Source of the DNA: Sambucus nigra
Lineage: Eukaryota > Streptophyta > Magnoliopsida > Dipsacales > Adoxaceae
Length of the DNA: 64,000 nt
NCBI GenBank assembly: GCA_949130495.1
Contig: OX422210.1
Span: forward strand, 636,392,585-636,456,584
Reading direction: 5' to 3'
Both the position numbers and the translations under genes were made by a program. Positions within the stretch are counted from its first letter, which is position 1. Each line of letters starts with the position of its first letter. Below are positions 11,123 through 22,901 of the stretch, in pieces. Below the pieces are notes generated by a model. That model made no database searches. It worked only from the letters and a program-made list of their open reading frames with translations, and was not told the DNA's origin.

Positions 11123-12535
11123 TGATTTGTCTCAAATATTGCATAATAGTACCATTTATTCTTGTGCATTCTAGTACAATTGTATCTATTAATTCCTATA
11201 TTTATGCTCGTTAACCAAATAACCTCTATTGTTGATGTTTATATGTTTTGCGAGATATAATTGAGCTTTTGTATGGGTGCTGGCGTGAAGTTTGGCTGCA
11301 TTTTGGAAAACTTTCATCTCAATGCGCATCTTCAGGCATTTTTGTCATTTTGACATTGGGTTTCAGGCCCGAACACTTTATGGAAGTGTATACCTTCGAG
11401 TTAGGTTCGCGTAGCCGCTGACAGTGCATCATTATGGCTTGTAACAAAGAAGTTATGGCCTTTTTCGTGAATTCATTCAAGTAAAAAAAGAAGGCAACCA
11501 ATAATTCTAGCTCTCGGGTGTTGAATCGATTCATCCCCTTCCTCGAATCAATTCAGATGGAGGTAGAGTCGGTAAAATCAAAGTGATAATTGATTCGGCT
11601 ATTCTCCGAATCGATTCGGCCCTTGCATTTTTCGCTTCTTTGTTTTACAAGTTTGCCATTTTAGTTTTTATATAAATAGTTTCTTCCCTTTTTTAATTTA
11701 GATATAATTCATTTTTAGTTTAGTTGTAGTTACGGTTAAGAGCTTATTTTAGGATATTCTCTCTCTCTCTCTCTACCTCTCTCCCCTAGGGGTTTACTCA
11801 TTTTGGGTATGTAAGTTAATATTCACCTTCTTCTTTATGAATTCAAACTTTCTTAAGCTATTTTCTTGCTTTGTTAATTAGTTGTCTTCATATTTTCAAT
11901 ATTTAATTAGTTTTTTTAATTGTCTTAATATGTGTTGTAGCTAGTTTAAAGGGTTGGGATCATTTTCCACCATTAATGGGTTTTTGAGCTTGAAAGCTTG
12001 GTTTTGGTTTGAAATTTTTTTAATTAAAACCATGTGTATTGATATTGAAATATTATACGTTTAACTTCCTTTGTCACGCAACTGTAGTGTTTATAGCGAT
12101 ATTACAACGTTAATCCATTTGTGACCATATTCAATTTAAAGTTTTATCTTTTATTTTTGGGTTAGATCTCTCCATGTTTGAGGTTTTTAATTAATTGAAT
12201 ATGCTCGGTTAATTACCATTTGAACAAAATTACTTAATATGTTTTGTCAATCCATAGTGGGGAAATGATCCCAATCTCATATTATTTATTCTTTGTTATT
12301 TTGTTTTTATTTGTGTAGTTAAATTCTTTTCCCATTTTATGCCACCTTATCATCTTTTATTTTTCCTTTTAAGTCATAAATCAATTTAATCATAAATCGC
12401 GTTCCCTATGGATTTTGATACCCCAACTTATCTCTATACGTATAAAATAAACATAGTTAGAGTTTAGATTTTTACACCGAGATGGTAAACCAAACAATGG
12501 CAATGTAACACGAACACATAGTTTACGCTCGATCA
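11123..12535 (+). repeat. 3' LTR of the plus-strand non-autonomous element
   Basis: The LTR starts TGATTTGTCTCAAATATTGC right after the polypurine tract and ends CTCGATCA at 12535 (about 1.41 kb, TGAT...ATCA termini). The start resembles that of the LTR at 26050. A TATATAAATA box lies at 11669-11678, preceded at 11520-11625 by a box of AATCGATTC-type palindromes. A CT microsatellite follows near 11757. No primer site follows the end, consistent with a 3' LTR. Confidence 0.65.
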
Positions 12536-13286
12536 ATATTCGTGGCTTATTGATTCATAAGATTACATTTGATGTGGTTGTTATGTTTGAATATTCTTGC
12601 ATTATAGTCATGATAGTTAAAATAAATTGATGAGGTGGCATATTGAGCAAACTCTACTTTATTGAGGTTTGTGATCAATATAGTGAAGTCATATGAATAA
12701 TTCTTGAGGTTTATAATCAATATAGTGTTAGGTTACATGGTGATAATAAAGAATGAATTGATTATTGAGGATAAATATAAAATTTTGTAACTGAGTAATA
12801 ATGTTGCTCTATTTACGAATAATATTTCACGACATGTAATAATTTTTGGGAGTTAATTAAGTATATTAAAGTGGATATGGGGTTTCAGATGACCGTTACA
12901 ATAATGTAATGTGAGGAGATAAATATGTTAGAAGTAATTATTAATAACAACAAAAGTGTTACATTAGCTTAAAAGATTGATGGCTCAATGCCTTGACACC
13001 ATTATAGAGATTTATATAAATTCATGAGATATTAGCAGCTTAAGGTCATTCCTTTAAATTCTTTTATGATGGAGAAAATTCTATAGTAATGAGTTAAAAC
13101 CAGAAGATTTATAAAAGGGTGGAACGTGTTATGGATTTAATAATTTTCAGGTTATCTAGATTATTTACTAGATGGTCTTGGAGGTCCACTTTATCGGGTC
13201 TTAGTATATTCTGAGTGTTTGACACAACATATAGTGATTGTTGGTTATGAGAAGACATATAAAAAATAGTAAAATAAAATTATTAT
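12536..13286. other. decayed AT-rich sequence, no gene recognised
   Basis: No reading frame, repeat edge or RNA gene could be supported here. It is probably old transposon sequence, perhaps the same chromovirus remnant that continues beyond the solo LTR at 14113. Confidence 0.4.
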
Positions 13287-14112
13287 TGTTGTATCCTAAA
13301 TATGTTAATAATGGACAAGAGACATGTGGCATGGAAGCCCATGCAAACATATGAGGATATGCTCAAGGACCAGCAAAAGGCCTCGGCCTGTAAAGGAGGC
13401 CACGACCTGGTACATAACCAAGCTATGGACTATATTTGTTATTTAAACACGACCTAGTATCTCAAAGGTCGCAGACCTTAAGTACAGACTACCTCAGAAG
13501 GCCACAGTCAGGTGCCTCACAGGTCGCGGCCCCTCAGCCCCAACATGACTCCAGAAGAATAGGTCGTGGACCTTTATACATCAACCATGTTTTACCAGTT
13601 GTTCACCTTCTAGAAATATTCATTCACATCATTCTTATCCCAAGTCACGTGAACAATGAACGTGAGGTCCTAAACCAACTCCTATAAATAAAGGTGCACA
13701 CCCTCTCATTTGGAAGGCAACAACTGGGTAGTGAAGCTCTGCCCAACTCTCTTTAACTTCTCTATACACCGTATTTCACATGTTGGTTACCTTCTTCGAC
13801 AACCCCAGACATCAATAACCATAGCCTCTACTAGTTTAGACTACAAGGCCACGGCCTATATAATGCAGCACATGTATGTTTGTGTATATACCCTATTTCT
13901 CAACACTGTGTGTCTCATAGGCTCCCAATCTTGTACTAATTGTATAGATCAAATGAGAATAAGGATCCATAGTGGATGTAGGCTCATTTTCTTGGTCGAA
14001 CTACTCTAAATCTTGTGTTTATCTCTCTTTTACTCTGTTATATACTTTTGACTGTTGAGTAAAGCTTTAATAGCATGGTTTATACTAGTTAATCCATTTT
14101 CATGTAATAACA
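13287..14112 (+). mobile_element. probable solo LTR, TGTT...AACA type
   Basis: The block starts TGTTGTATCC and ends GTAATAACA. It has a good TATA box (CTATAAATAAAGG near 13682) and the U5 phrase GTGGATGTAGGC followed by GTCGAACTACT near 13975, the same pattern as in the LTR at 7436. No primer site follows and no polypurine tract precedes, so it looks like a solo LTR. The flanking 5-mers (ATTAT and AATAT) match at four of five positions, so the edges are approximate. Confidence 0.55.
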
Positions 14113-14924
14113 AATATGACCATCTGATTACTCATTATATGTCTAGTGTGACTTCAAGGAACTAAATTAAGAGGAGTAAGAATTACTTAATTAGTGAATA
14201 AGCATAAAATTATGTCATGAACCTTTGGGAATAAATATCTCATCCACATGGAGTGGGATAAAAGTTGCTAAACCTTGTTACGCGTTTGGTTAATGGATTT
14301 AATATGGTATATGATCATATGGTCAATAATTAATACTAAGGGTTGAACTACATACTAGTTACGAAATAAAAAAGGATGGTGTCCCGCGTGAGGCGTTGGT
14401 GATATGAATGAACATCATAGTAAAAAAATTCTTTTGTTTCCTGAGTGTCATATTTATAATGTGAAACGAATAAACCTATGATGTGGGTGAAGGTTGATGA
14501 AGTTTCTTGTACATGTTAGTTGATATTAAAGTAACTTATGTATTATGGTTATGTGAGAATGCCCCAAATCGTGCTGACATTCTTATGTAATCATTTTTTT
14601 GTTGTTTCATATACTACTCCAATAATATTATTTACCCCTAAAAAACATTAATAAATGAGATTCTAAAGATTTTTTTAAAAATATTTAAGTTTGTTTGCTT
14701 CACTCGTAATTATCTTGAATTGAATCCAAGGGTAAGACATAACAAGTGATGATTAAGAATTTGAACAACATATTTTTTATAAGTTTGATACTTAATGGCT
14801 TTGCGTAATATTTTAACAAATACTTATAGATGAGTTAGTTTTATTCATCGTCATGTAACATAAGTATCAAGTGTCGACTTGTTTTTGAATTTTGAGGACG
14901 AAATTTCTTTTAACGAGGATGAAA
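14113..14924 (+). mobile_element. decayed 3' end of a chromovirus internal region
   Basis: Most of this stretch holds nothing recognisable. The end, 14885-14912, reads TTTTGAGGACGAAATTTC, which is the characteristic sequence just upstream of the 3' LTR in Tekay/Del elements. The reverse complement of the same place in the chromovirus at 48273-58871 reads AATTTCGAGGGCAAAATTCC. The sequence is in plus orientation. Confidence 0.45.
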
Positions 14925-15129
14925 TGAAGTGATCTTATTTTTTTAATAATATATGAAGTGACACATAATAAATAATTTATCCCGGTTTTATTTTTGTAAT
15001 TACGTGTCGAGAACATTAAACTTTATTTACTTATAAAATAATGTGTGTATTGAAAAACTATACCAAAATATTTTTTTTAAAAATAAAAAGAGGTAGGGAA
15101 TAATGAATAATTAATGGGTTGGGACTTGT

Positions 15130-15130
<1 letters not shown>

Positions 15131-15222
<92 letters not shown>
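15131..15222. repeat. (TA)n microsatellite, about 46 units
   Basis: An uninterrupted TA run directly abuts the left end of the palindromic MITE. A (CT)n run followed by another (TA)n run (15799-15868) abuts its right end. Confidence 0.95.
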
Positions 15223-15225
<3 letters not shown>

Positions 15226-15795
15226 AGTCTTCTGTAAGGACTCCTTATGGTGCAGACACTGGTACATACTTATTTTTTTAAATAATATAAAAATAAATTT
15301 TTTAATAAAGCTTCATGGATATGATCTCCACGTTGAGAAGATCATCACCAATTTTTTTCATAAAAAAATTCGACAAAAAAATCACTGAGATGAGGTGATA
15401 TGTAAAAAAAGGTACAAATAGGCATTTTCGACAGTTGAAATGTTGGGTCGGCGCCAACCACTATATTGATTGAATTTTTTGATGAAACTTCATGGATACG
15501 ATCTTCTCACTGTCAAGATCATATTCATTAAGTTTCATAAAAAAATTCAATCAAAAAGTGGGTGAGATGATCACCAACTTTTCAACGGTCGAAAATGCAT
15601 ATTTATATCATTTTTTTACATATCACCTCATCTCAACGGTTTTTTTTATTGAATTTTTTGATGAAAAAAATTGGAGATGATCTTTTCACTGTGAAAATCA
15701 TATCCATGAAGTTTCATCAAAAGATTCATTTTTTTACTATTTTTAAGAAATGATATGTACCGGGATTTGCACCATAGGGAGTCCTTACAGGAGGA

Positions 15796-15796
<1 letters not shown>
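15222..15796. mobile_element. palindromic (foldback) MITE
   Basis: The element is almost wholly an inverted repeat. The terminal words CTGTAAGGACTCC (15232-15244) and GGAGTCCTTACAG (15778-15790) are exact complements, and the arms stay alignable inwards to a centre near 15511. Inside, the word pair around GAAACTTCATGGAT and ATCCATGAAGTTTC recurs, so the element is a nest of smaller palindromes. It has no coding capacity. Both ends lie in microsatellite DNA. MITEs flanked by TA microsatellite are known in plants (the rice Micron family); whether this is related cannot be told from the sequence. Confidence 0.75.
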
Positions 15797-15871
<75 letters not shown>

Positions 15872-18029
15872 GGACTTCAGTGTTATTATATAAGTGAAGT
15901 ATAATAATATATGAAAGTGTAATTAGTAAAAAAATGAATGTTGATATTAATTAAATGGAGGTATGTAAAAATATGTAATAAAGTGGATATGGGTGCACAA
16001 GTAGTGTGAGTGAGTGTTGGTTCATGTACATGAGTAAGTCTCTAAAGGTGTGAATGTATGTATGTACGTATGTACGCATGTATGTATTTAAATATATATG
16101 GATGTATGTAAGTACTTTTTTAAGATCACGTTTTATAATATATGAGAGGGTCTTGTAAGAGAAGCTTCTTGATACTTGTAATACATGCAAAGGGGTAATA
16201 AAGAAAATTAAAGGAATATTAATGATATTATTAAGATTACAATGATTACTTGAGATTTGATTTAGGCTATTTAAAGGGGCACGCTTAAAAGGATAACCCC
16301 CACCCAAAATCAACTATTGGAGTCTTTTCTCCTAACTAATAACTCCCCACCTTACACAAACAAGTGGAAAAGGCTTATTTTCCATCTTGAGCTAAAACTA
16401 ACTTGAGAAGCACATTCTGAAGTAGATTAACTTGGAGGTGAATTTTCAAAGAAAATTATTTTTCATTTTAGGTTTGGCTATCTTTTTCCCAAATCTCTTA
16501 TCTTAAATATAGCTTATGGCAACCCAAAAGGCTATACAAGCTTTAATTTGAAGGCTTTAATGACTAATTGAAAATATAAAAATTTAAAAATTTAAATTGC
16601 CCCTCATTTGACCCCCAAAATTAATGATAGAATTATTTATAACTCCATATTTTTTTAAGACAACATACTCAAAATTTTGGCCTATTTGGGCTTACACATT
16701 TTTTAAAAAATAAAGAAAGGATGAATTGTATTTTGAAAATGAGACATATTAAACCATTTTATCTAATTATTTTGATATTTTATTGTTGAATAGAATGAAA
16801 TTATATTTCGTTGGACATGAAAATCGTGAAATTTCATTTAGAAATAAGTGAGTTATGATATTTTGAAGTTAACGAATTTCTGTTGTGAAAATTCTCGACA
16901 AATATTTTGGGACAATCGGTTGAAATACAATTTTTTTGGAAGATTTTTCACTCATTTTTTTGCTTGGGCTTGAAATATGTAAAATTATACTTATTTAGGG
17001 ATGTTTTCTAATTTATTTTAGATTCATTCATAAAGTTTTATATTTCTAACGAAGATTTGAAGTTGGAATAAAGATGTTGAATATATGTGATGACTCTTGG
17101 CTTGGTTGTGTTTAAATATGCATATCTCCTAATGTACATAGCAAAAAAATATTTTTTTTTTCTTTTGAAAATGAAAGTAAACTCATGTATAATGTTAATT
17201 TTTGAATTGGTTTGGGTAAAAATTTAAAGTTTGACATTGGATGTTGTTTTTTTGAAATACATCACTATGTACATGATTTCACAAATTGTTTTCAAATAGT
17301 TAATGTTGATATAAAATTTTAAAAATAATTATGAGATATCTCATGAATGTTTGTAGAATATATCAGAAATTTTATAGGTATATAGTATGCTCAATATTTA
17401 CAAGAATTCATACAAATGGGGTGCACGAATATGAGTTTGCCTCGAAAGAATATCATTAAAGAGATTTTAAGAAGTGTTCACTAATGCATTGCATATATAT
17501 TAATTATTTAATGATGATGAACATTTTATTTACTTACTTTATGTGAGAAACGTTGAAATGTATGTATGATGTGGTAATGTTAAAGATGATATATGAAGCA
17601 TGAACTGATTTATATATATATATATATATATATGATATTAACATTTGTGGTGAGATAGTCGAGATTGAGTCATCCTAGAATGAGCACCTTAATGTAGTAA
17701 TTTCCGCTAAAGGTATTGGTGGTTATGATTATATTCGTAACACCCATGTTCGAGAATTGTACCTCATCCCTTGGAATTCGTAAGCCCTCGGGCCTGGTAA
17801 CGAATTTAATGGAAAGTTATCTATTTTAAATTGTCCATGTAGATTTTGTGCAAACAAAATAGGAAAGATTGGGCAAAAAATCAATTTGGAAAAAATTGAG
17901 GATCGTTCGAACGAAAGATAAGGTCATTTGAATGAGATGGGATTCTCGTTAGAACGACCCTTCCAATGACCTTCAAACGTCTGGACCTCGGCCTCAAAGA
18001 ACAACCCCGTTAGATGCTCGTTTGAACAT

Positions 18030-19493
18030 TGATCGAGTGCGAAAGGCGTGCGTGTGTAAGGTGCACGGTCGGTTTTTTCGTTTTACCGCGATAATACAAA
18101 CAAACCTAAATTACAACTACACTTGCGAGGCAAGCACAGCGGTAAGTCGGGTATCGAAAATCCACAGGGACGAGATGCTAGAATTTATATGATTTAATAC
18201 TCCGAAATAAAAGTGTAAAAGATGATTACAAACTAAAAGGAAAAAGATGCGAAAAAGGGAAATGATTAATCTAGGCGAGGGAAAATGAATCTAGATTAAC
18301 AAAGCGAGTAAAAACTATAGGTTGCGTCGAATATCCCTCACCCGAGTTAATTTGTATAAAATGGATACATGGGTCGACGAGTTATTTAGAATGCATCTCG
18401 TTTTGACAGTTAATTGAACCAAGGGTTGTCACGCCCCTAAATCCGCATAAAATCCTAATATGATTTTGGCGTCAACAAATATTCCGAAAATTGCGCACGT
18501 AAGGTCGTAAGCACGGGACATACATGATATGCGCCGTCAAATATCCTAGGCGCAATAACTAGGACAACGCACCCGAAATAAACCCGTAAATGCCATTACC
18601 AAAGCAAAGCAACGCGTCAACTCGAGTGAGTTCAATTCAAGCACAACCTAATTTAATTTACCTAGAAAGCATATTAAAAACACGGTAAAGAAACCGAGTA
18701 AATAAATGCGGTAAAACTATACTAGAAAGAAATGAAATCAAGCATGTAAACCTAATTATGAAAGCATGTAAACCTAATTATCAAAGCAAGAAAGAATGAA
18801 ATACAAGTTAAATTAATGGAGAGGGTAATGAATAGTCTACTTACATACCAAAAAGGGTGTCAATCCAAAGATAAATGAAGAAGAACTAACCAAAAAACCT
18901 CAAACCCTAAGCTACAACTCTCTAAAATCTATCCTAAATATTAATATCTGATATTTACACAAAATTTGGCTTATATAGTAAGTGGGAAAAGAAATAGAAA
19001 AGAAAAGAGAAAATAAAATAAAAGGAAAATATCTCCTGGAAACAGGGGATCGATCGATCGACCCCTTTGGTCGATTGATCGATCAAGGAGGTATCAGCAC
19101 ACTGCATTGCTGTTTTGGGCTGCTTGGATTTCTCTTCCACTGAAACTCCCGTAACTTCTTCATACGGACTCGAAATAGTGCACTGTTCACGGCCAGGCGA
19201 AGCTTGCTAGGAGGGCTACAACTTCCGTGAGATGTTGGGCTAGGTTCCTAAGTTGTGAAAAGACTAAAATTCCCTTGAACGTGCGATTATGTATGGAAAT
19301 CGAGCGGAATGCGTCCGAACTTCACACTTAGCATCCAAATACATATAAAAGCTCAATTAACCCCTAAAAAACATGTTAACGTAGAAATCCGAGGTTGTCT
19401 GGTTAACGAGCATAAATATAGGGAATAAGATACTCTAGGGGGCTAAAATGCGTCGGTTCAGAGGATGAAATACGCAATATTTACGTATCATCA
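18030..19493 (-). repeat. 3' LTR of the complete non-autonomous element
   Basis: On the plus strand it starts TGATCGAGTG and ends GTATCATCA (1464 bp). It carries one copy of a GATCGATCGATC palindromic box (19048-19085) and a tandem duplication of about 20 bp near 18745 that the other LTR lacks. TATATAAGCC on the minus strand near 18970 is the TATA box. Confidence 0.92.
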
Positions 19494-21584
19494 CACTCCC
19501 TAACTTACACATTACTAGTCCCTAGCAATGACATAGGATGCAACAAGAACTACAAGCAAACCAAAAATAGGAGATAGTATAAAAGTATGGTATAAATGCA
19601 AAAGGCCACGTTCGTGGGTGATTCGATTGCATTTAGCGTATGCAATAAGTCGTTAAACCCCTTGGTCACCCTAGTGGACGAGTGTCATCTCGTGAGGGTT
19701 TTCAGGGATGATACCCACAAACATCACATGGTTTCCTCAAAATATGCCCAAACCAACATGTGACAAGCCCAACAATAGCGAAAAGGATTTCATACGCACT
19801 ATTAACACATTGAACGAATTCAAACAAAAGTCCGAATCGTTAACATTATAGAATACACTTCATAGAATTGAAACCTTAAAATGTGGGAGGGGAGTGAGCA
19901 CATGCAAAGTATGATTTGGAGAAAAACTTAAATAAACCGGATACTAAATATTAAAGCAAGTATATATTCAATCCTCACGAGCATTACACTCATCAAGTGA
20001 ATTCACTCGAAACAGGGAGTTAACACACGGAACATGCGGGCATAAGGAGTAAATGTAAATGAAAAATAGGCCGCACACATGTCACAAATAAAGAACGCTA
20101 TATATAAAATGAAAAATTGTAATCTCAATGAAAGGATACCGCACACTAAAAGAGGCAAAATGCATTTTCACAGATTATCAAAACTATTATGACTTTTGAA
20201 TTATATGCACCTAAGATCACATAGGACTTGTATAGGGTTGTAATGTAGGTTTGGATAGGGTACGAAATGAAGGAATGTATATACGGATTCAAAGTGATCA
20301 GGATGAAAACTCGGGATAATGGAAAAATGCGGGCAATATCAAAATTGGAAAACAAGTTCCAAAACGGCATTAGATATATCATCGGGGAGAATAATCAAAT
20401 CTTATTGAACTATATACAACATATACAAATTTCTCTTTCTTTTCTTTTCTTCTTTTTATCATTTTTCTTTTGTTTTCTTTTTCTTTTTGCTTTCTTTTTT
20501 TCTTCACTTTTTTCACAACTTTCTTCTCTTTACTTTTCAAACTATCATATGCCTAAATTGCAACCGACATCATAACAACAACATTCAATCCCAAGCAACA
20601 TTCCAAACAAAGGTATGGAAAGTGTATGTATGGTTTAAAACTCCATTTTAGAGTTGGTTATGGGATTGGGGTTATAAAACGAAAGGCTATATTTAGGCTC
20701 AAAGGGGTTAACGAGGGTAAACATATAAGGGTGAGGTCAAGGTCAATATGGGTGATATAAAAAAGATGGCCTATGATCATTTCACAAAGTTTACGCAATT
20801 CTCGAATCAAAACAATATATGAAAATCATGATCAAGTAACACATTTCAAGTATGAACTCAATTAATGAACGGTCAATTGAAAGAATAGAGAGATTACCGA
20901 CGAATTCAATGTTTTCAAAGAGGAAAGAATAGTGTATACACTCACAAACGACGAAAGATACAAAGCTTACTCGGTATAAGTATATACAATGCAACAAAAT
21001 ATTACCGAGTAAGAAAAATCTTAAACCAAATGAATGTAACGATAAAAGTGCATGTGCTTATGGGATTAAAGTTTAATTCATGAAGTTATTCATAATATCA
21101 ATAAGTGATACTAAATACTAACAACTTCTAAAATCGAGAACATGCATCATTGGGCTGTCTATTGGATCGGACAATTATTGAAATTTATTATCGGAAACAA
21201 AGGCAAAATGCCCAAAAAGGAGAAAAAAGAAAGAAAATCTTTTTGAAATTTTTAATTTTTTTAATAAAAGCAAACTTATAAACTAACATGTGAGCAAAAA
21301 CATGGACACTACCAATGAATGGATAGAATATCCCACACCCCTAACTTAAAACGTGACATTGTCCTCAATGTGAATTAAGAACCAAGTTAAAGAGAGAAAA
21401 AGAGCGATATTACCCAAAATAGAGCGATCTCCGAAAAGTGCGAGTCCAATGATTCTACAAAACAAGTTAGTAACAAGAATAGCAAAAACAAATAACAAAA
21501 AGTTAACTAATTGCACTAGACTAAAATAAAAAGAAAGAAAGAATAAAAAGCTAACTATATACAACCTACTATTTAGGCTTCACA
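19494..21584 (-). other. 3' noncoding part of the complete non-autonomous element
   Basis: No reading frame is supported. Three landmarks are shared with the element at 26050-33690. First, a polypurine tract next to the LTR reads TAAGTTAGGGAGTG on the minus strand (19494-19507). Second, a purine-rich tract of roughly 100 nt lies on the minus strand (20432-20540). Third, a perfect hairpin word ACATTGAGGACAATGT (21358-21373, minus strand) sits beside TTTTAAGTTAGGGGTGTGGG. A stretch at 19620-19720 with CCCTAGTGGACGAGTG is also shared with the element at 7920-12535. Confidence 0.6.
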
Positions 21585-22703
21585 CTAACTGTACACTAGA
21601 AGTCTAAATAGCTGAGGGTCCACCGTGAAAATGATTTGACTTTGGAGGATAACCGGTGTACCCTCAGATATAAGCATTCCCTCTGAAAAATATGAATTCC
21701 ATTTTAACAACAGAAGGCATGTGTAAGGGGGAAGAAATGAACCATCGTCAATTAAAAGTTTTGGAGGGACGATGGGGGGTTTGGATTGAATGGGTGACAA
21801 AAACATGTGGGGACCGAGAAAGGCCAAATATCCTCCCAAGGATTTTGAAATTGGAATGGGAGGCGACACACACAAAGGCACAGATGCGATCATGGAAGGC
21901 GACTCGAGCAAGTAATCCTCATCGACGAAAAGGTTTAAAATATTAAAGTTTGAAATCGAATCATCGGGTACTTGTTCCGGTGTGATAATAGAGAATGAAA
22001 ATGGGGATGATAGAAATTCAAACTCATGAGATGAATCATCATCGCATGAAGATTGAGTTTCGAATGAAATAATATCATTTTCATATGAAATGTTCTTCTT
22101 TGGGGGCCAAAGAAGAAATCATTTCATTGCAAATGGATATTACGTCATTTTCATCCTCACTTTAAATATCTATTACGAGATGGGCAAAGTGAAGAATGGT
22201 TTGTTCCAAATAGGCAAAATCACCTCATTTGGTTCAAAACATTCCTCGACTTCGAAAGTCTCGGAAGCAAAATCGTCGTCGGAGTCAAAAAGTAAATCCA
22301 AGTCATGTTCCCACAAACGATTTTATTCCAGATAACGATTTTCAATTTTCTCATTCTCATACATACGCAAGCCCTCACCGAATGTCATAGGTCTAGGTGC
22401 GGATGCATGAAAATGGGAACTTTAAAAATTTCCATCGGACTTAAACGAAAACTCATTATTATAGGAATTTTGAAAACTATTCGAATTCGTTTCAAAATTC
22501 CTATTATAAGGAGGTAAAGGCCCAAAATCATTATCATCATCATCAAAATTCCAATAACCTAAGTTTTGACTTTAGTTATACTCGCCCAAAGTCATATTTG
22601 AATTTGTTATACTTTGGGATTCTAAGTATTCACCGAAAGTCATAGGCTTGCGAGAATTTTGAGAATTATAATAATGATTACCGAAAGAATTGGAATAAGA
22701 CAT
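21585..22703 (-). pseudogene. unknown protein shared by the non-autonomous elements, decayed
   Basis: The first ATG after the primer site (22703) opens MSYSNSFGNHYYNSQN, followed by PMTFGEYLES. After a stop near 22572 the frame continues with a recognisable PMTFGEGL repeat of the same motif, then RLWEHDLDLLFDSDDDF and ETFEVEECFEP. A one-base deletion near 22210 breaks the frame, which later reopens at 21585-21911 and ends FRLLVYS followed by a stop. The same order of motifs occurs at 32757-33690 and, in part, at 28281-28690. The protein is acidic and rich in Ser, Asn and Phe. It shows no gag zinc knuckle, protease or polymerase motif. I do not recognise the family. Its conservation in three copies with different LTRs suggests it was once translated. 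Confidence 0.55.
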
Positions 22704-22877
22704 GCTTACCCCAAAAAAGGCTCGAAGTGGCGGATTCCACAAAGTAAGTGCGCGCGGGAAAAATTTGAGCGTTTCTAAGTGCTCAAATGTGGAAGTCCAG
22801 CAAAATATTAGCAAATAATACAAATAGAAAGAAAATACTATGAAATACTAAATCAAATAAAGTCTAAAACAAACTAG

Positions 22878-22895
22878 TCCCCGTCAACGGCGCCA
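22878..22895 (-). other. primer-binding site, tRNA-Asp type
   Basis: The minus strand reads TGGCGCCGTTGACGGGGA, six bases from the LTR edge at 22902. It is one base different from the exact complement seen at 28082-28099. Confidence 0.92.
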
Positions 22896-22901
22896 TTTTT
22901 T

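Larger units (their letters stand above)
7920..12535 (+). mobile_element. 3' part of a non-autonomous Athila/Tat-like element, interrupted by a solo LTR
   Basis: Internal sequence at 7920-7956 continues at 10562-11122 once the solo LTR 7957-10561 is removed. The joined stretch is collinear, in reverse complement, with 19620-20090 of the complete element at 18030-24424: shared landmarks include CTTTACACTTCATTG, CACTCGTCCACTAGGG and a pattern of upstream noncoding sequence. It ends in the polypurine tract AAGTTAGGGGG (11110-11120) and an LTR at 11123. The element therefore belongs to the same family as those at 18030 and 26050, in plus orientation. Its 5' part is missing because other elements inserted at 7919 and to the left. 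Confidence 0.7.
14925..17734 (+). repeat. possible decayed chromovirus 3' LTR, interrupted by a MITE
   Basis: It begins right after the GAGGACGAAATTTC landmark with TGAAGTGATCTT, weakly like the TGTAATACCCC start of Tekay/Del LTRs. Without the MITE and its microsatellites it would be about 2.1 kb. No end could be fixed, no second copy is present in the window, and no coding sequence was found. A short TA repeat lies at 17609-17632. The assignment rests on position only. Confidence 0.3.

Noticed and set aside
13287..14112. Target duplication of the solo LTR
   Set aside because: The flanking 5-mers ATTAT and AATAT are AT-rich and differ by one base, too weak to prove the edges.
15058..15267. 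Ile-Tyr repeat frame
   Set aside because: It is simply the TA microsatellite translated.
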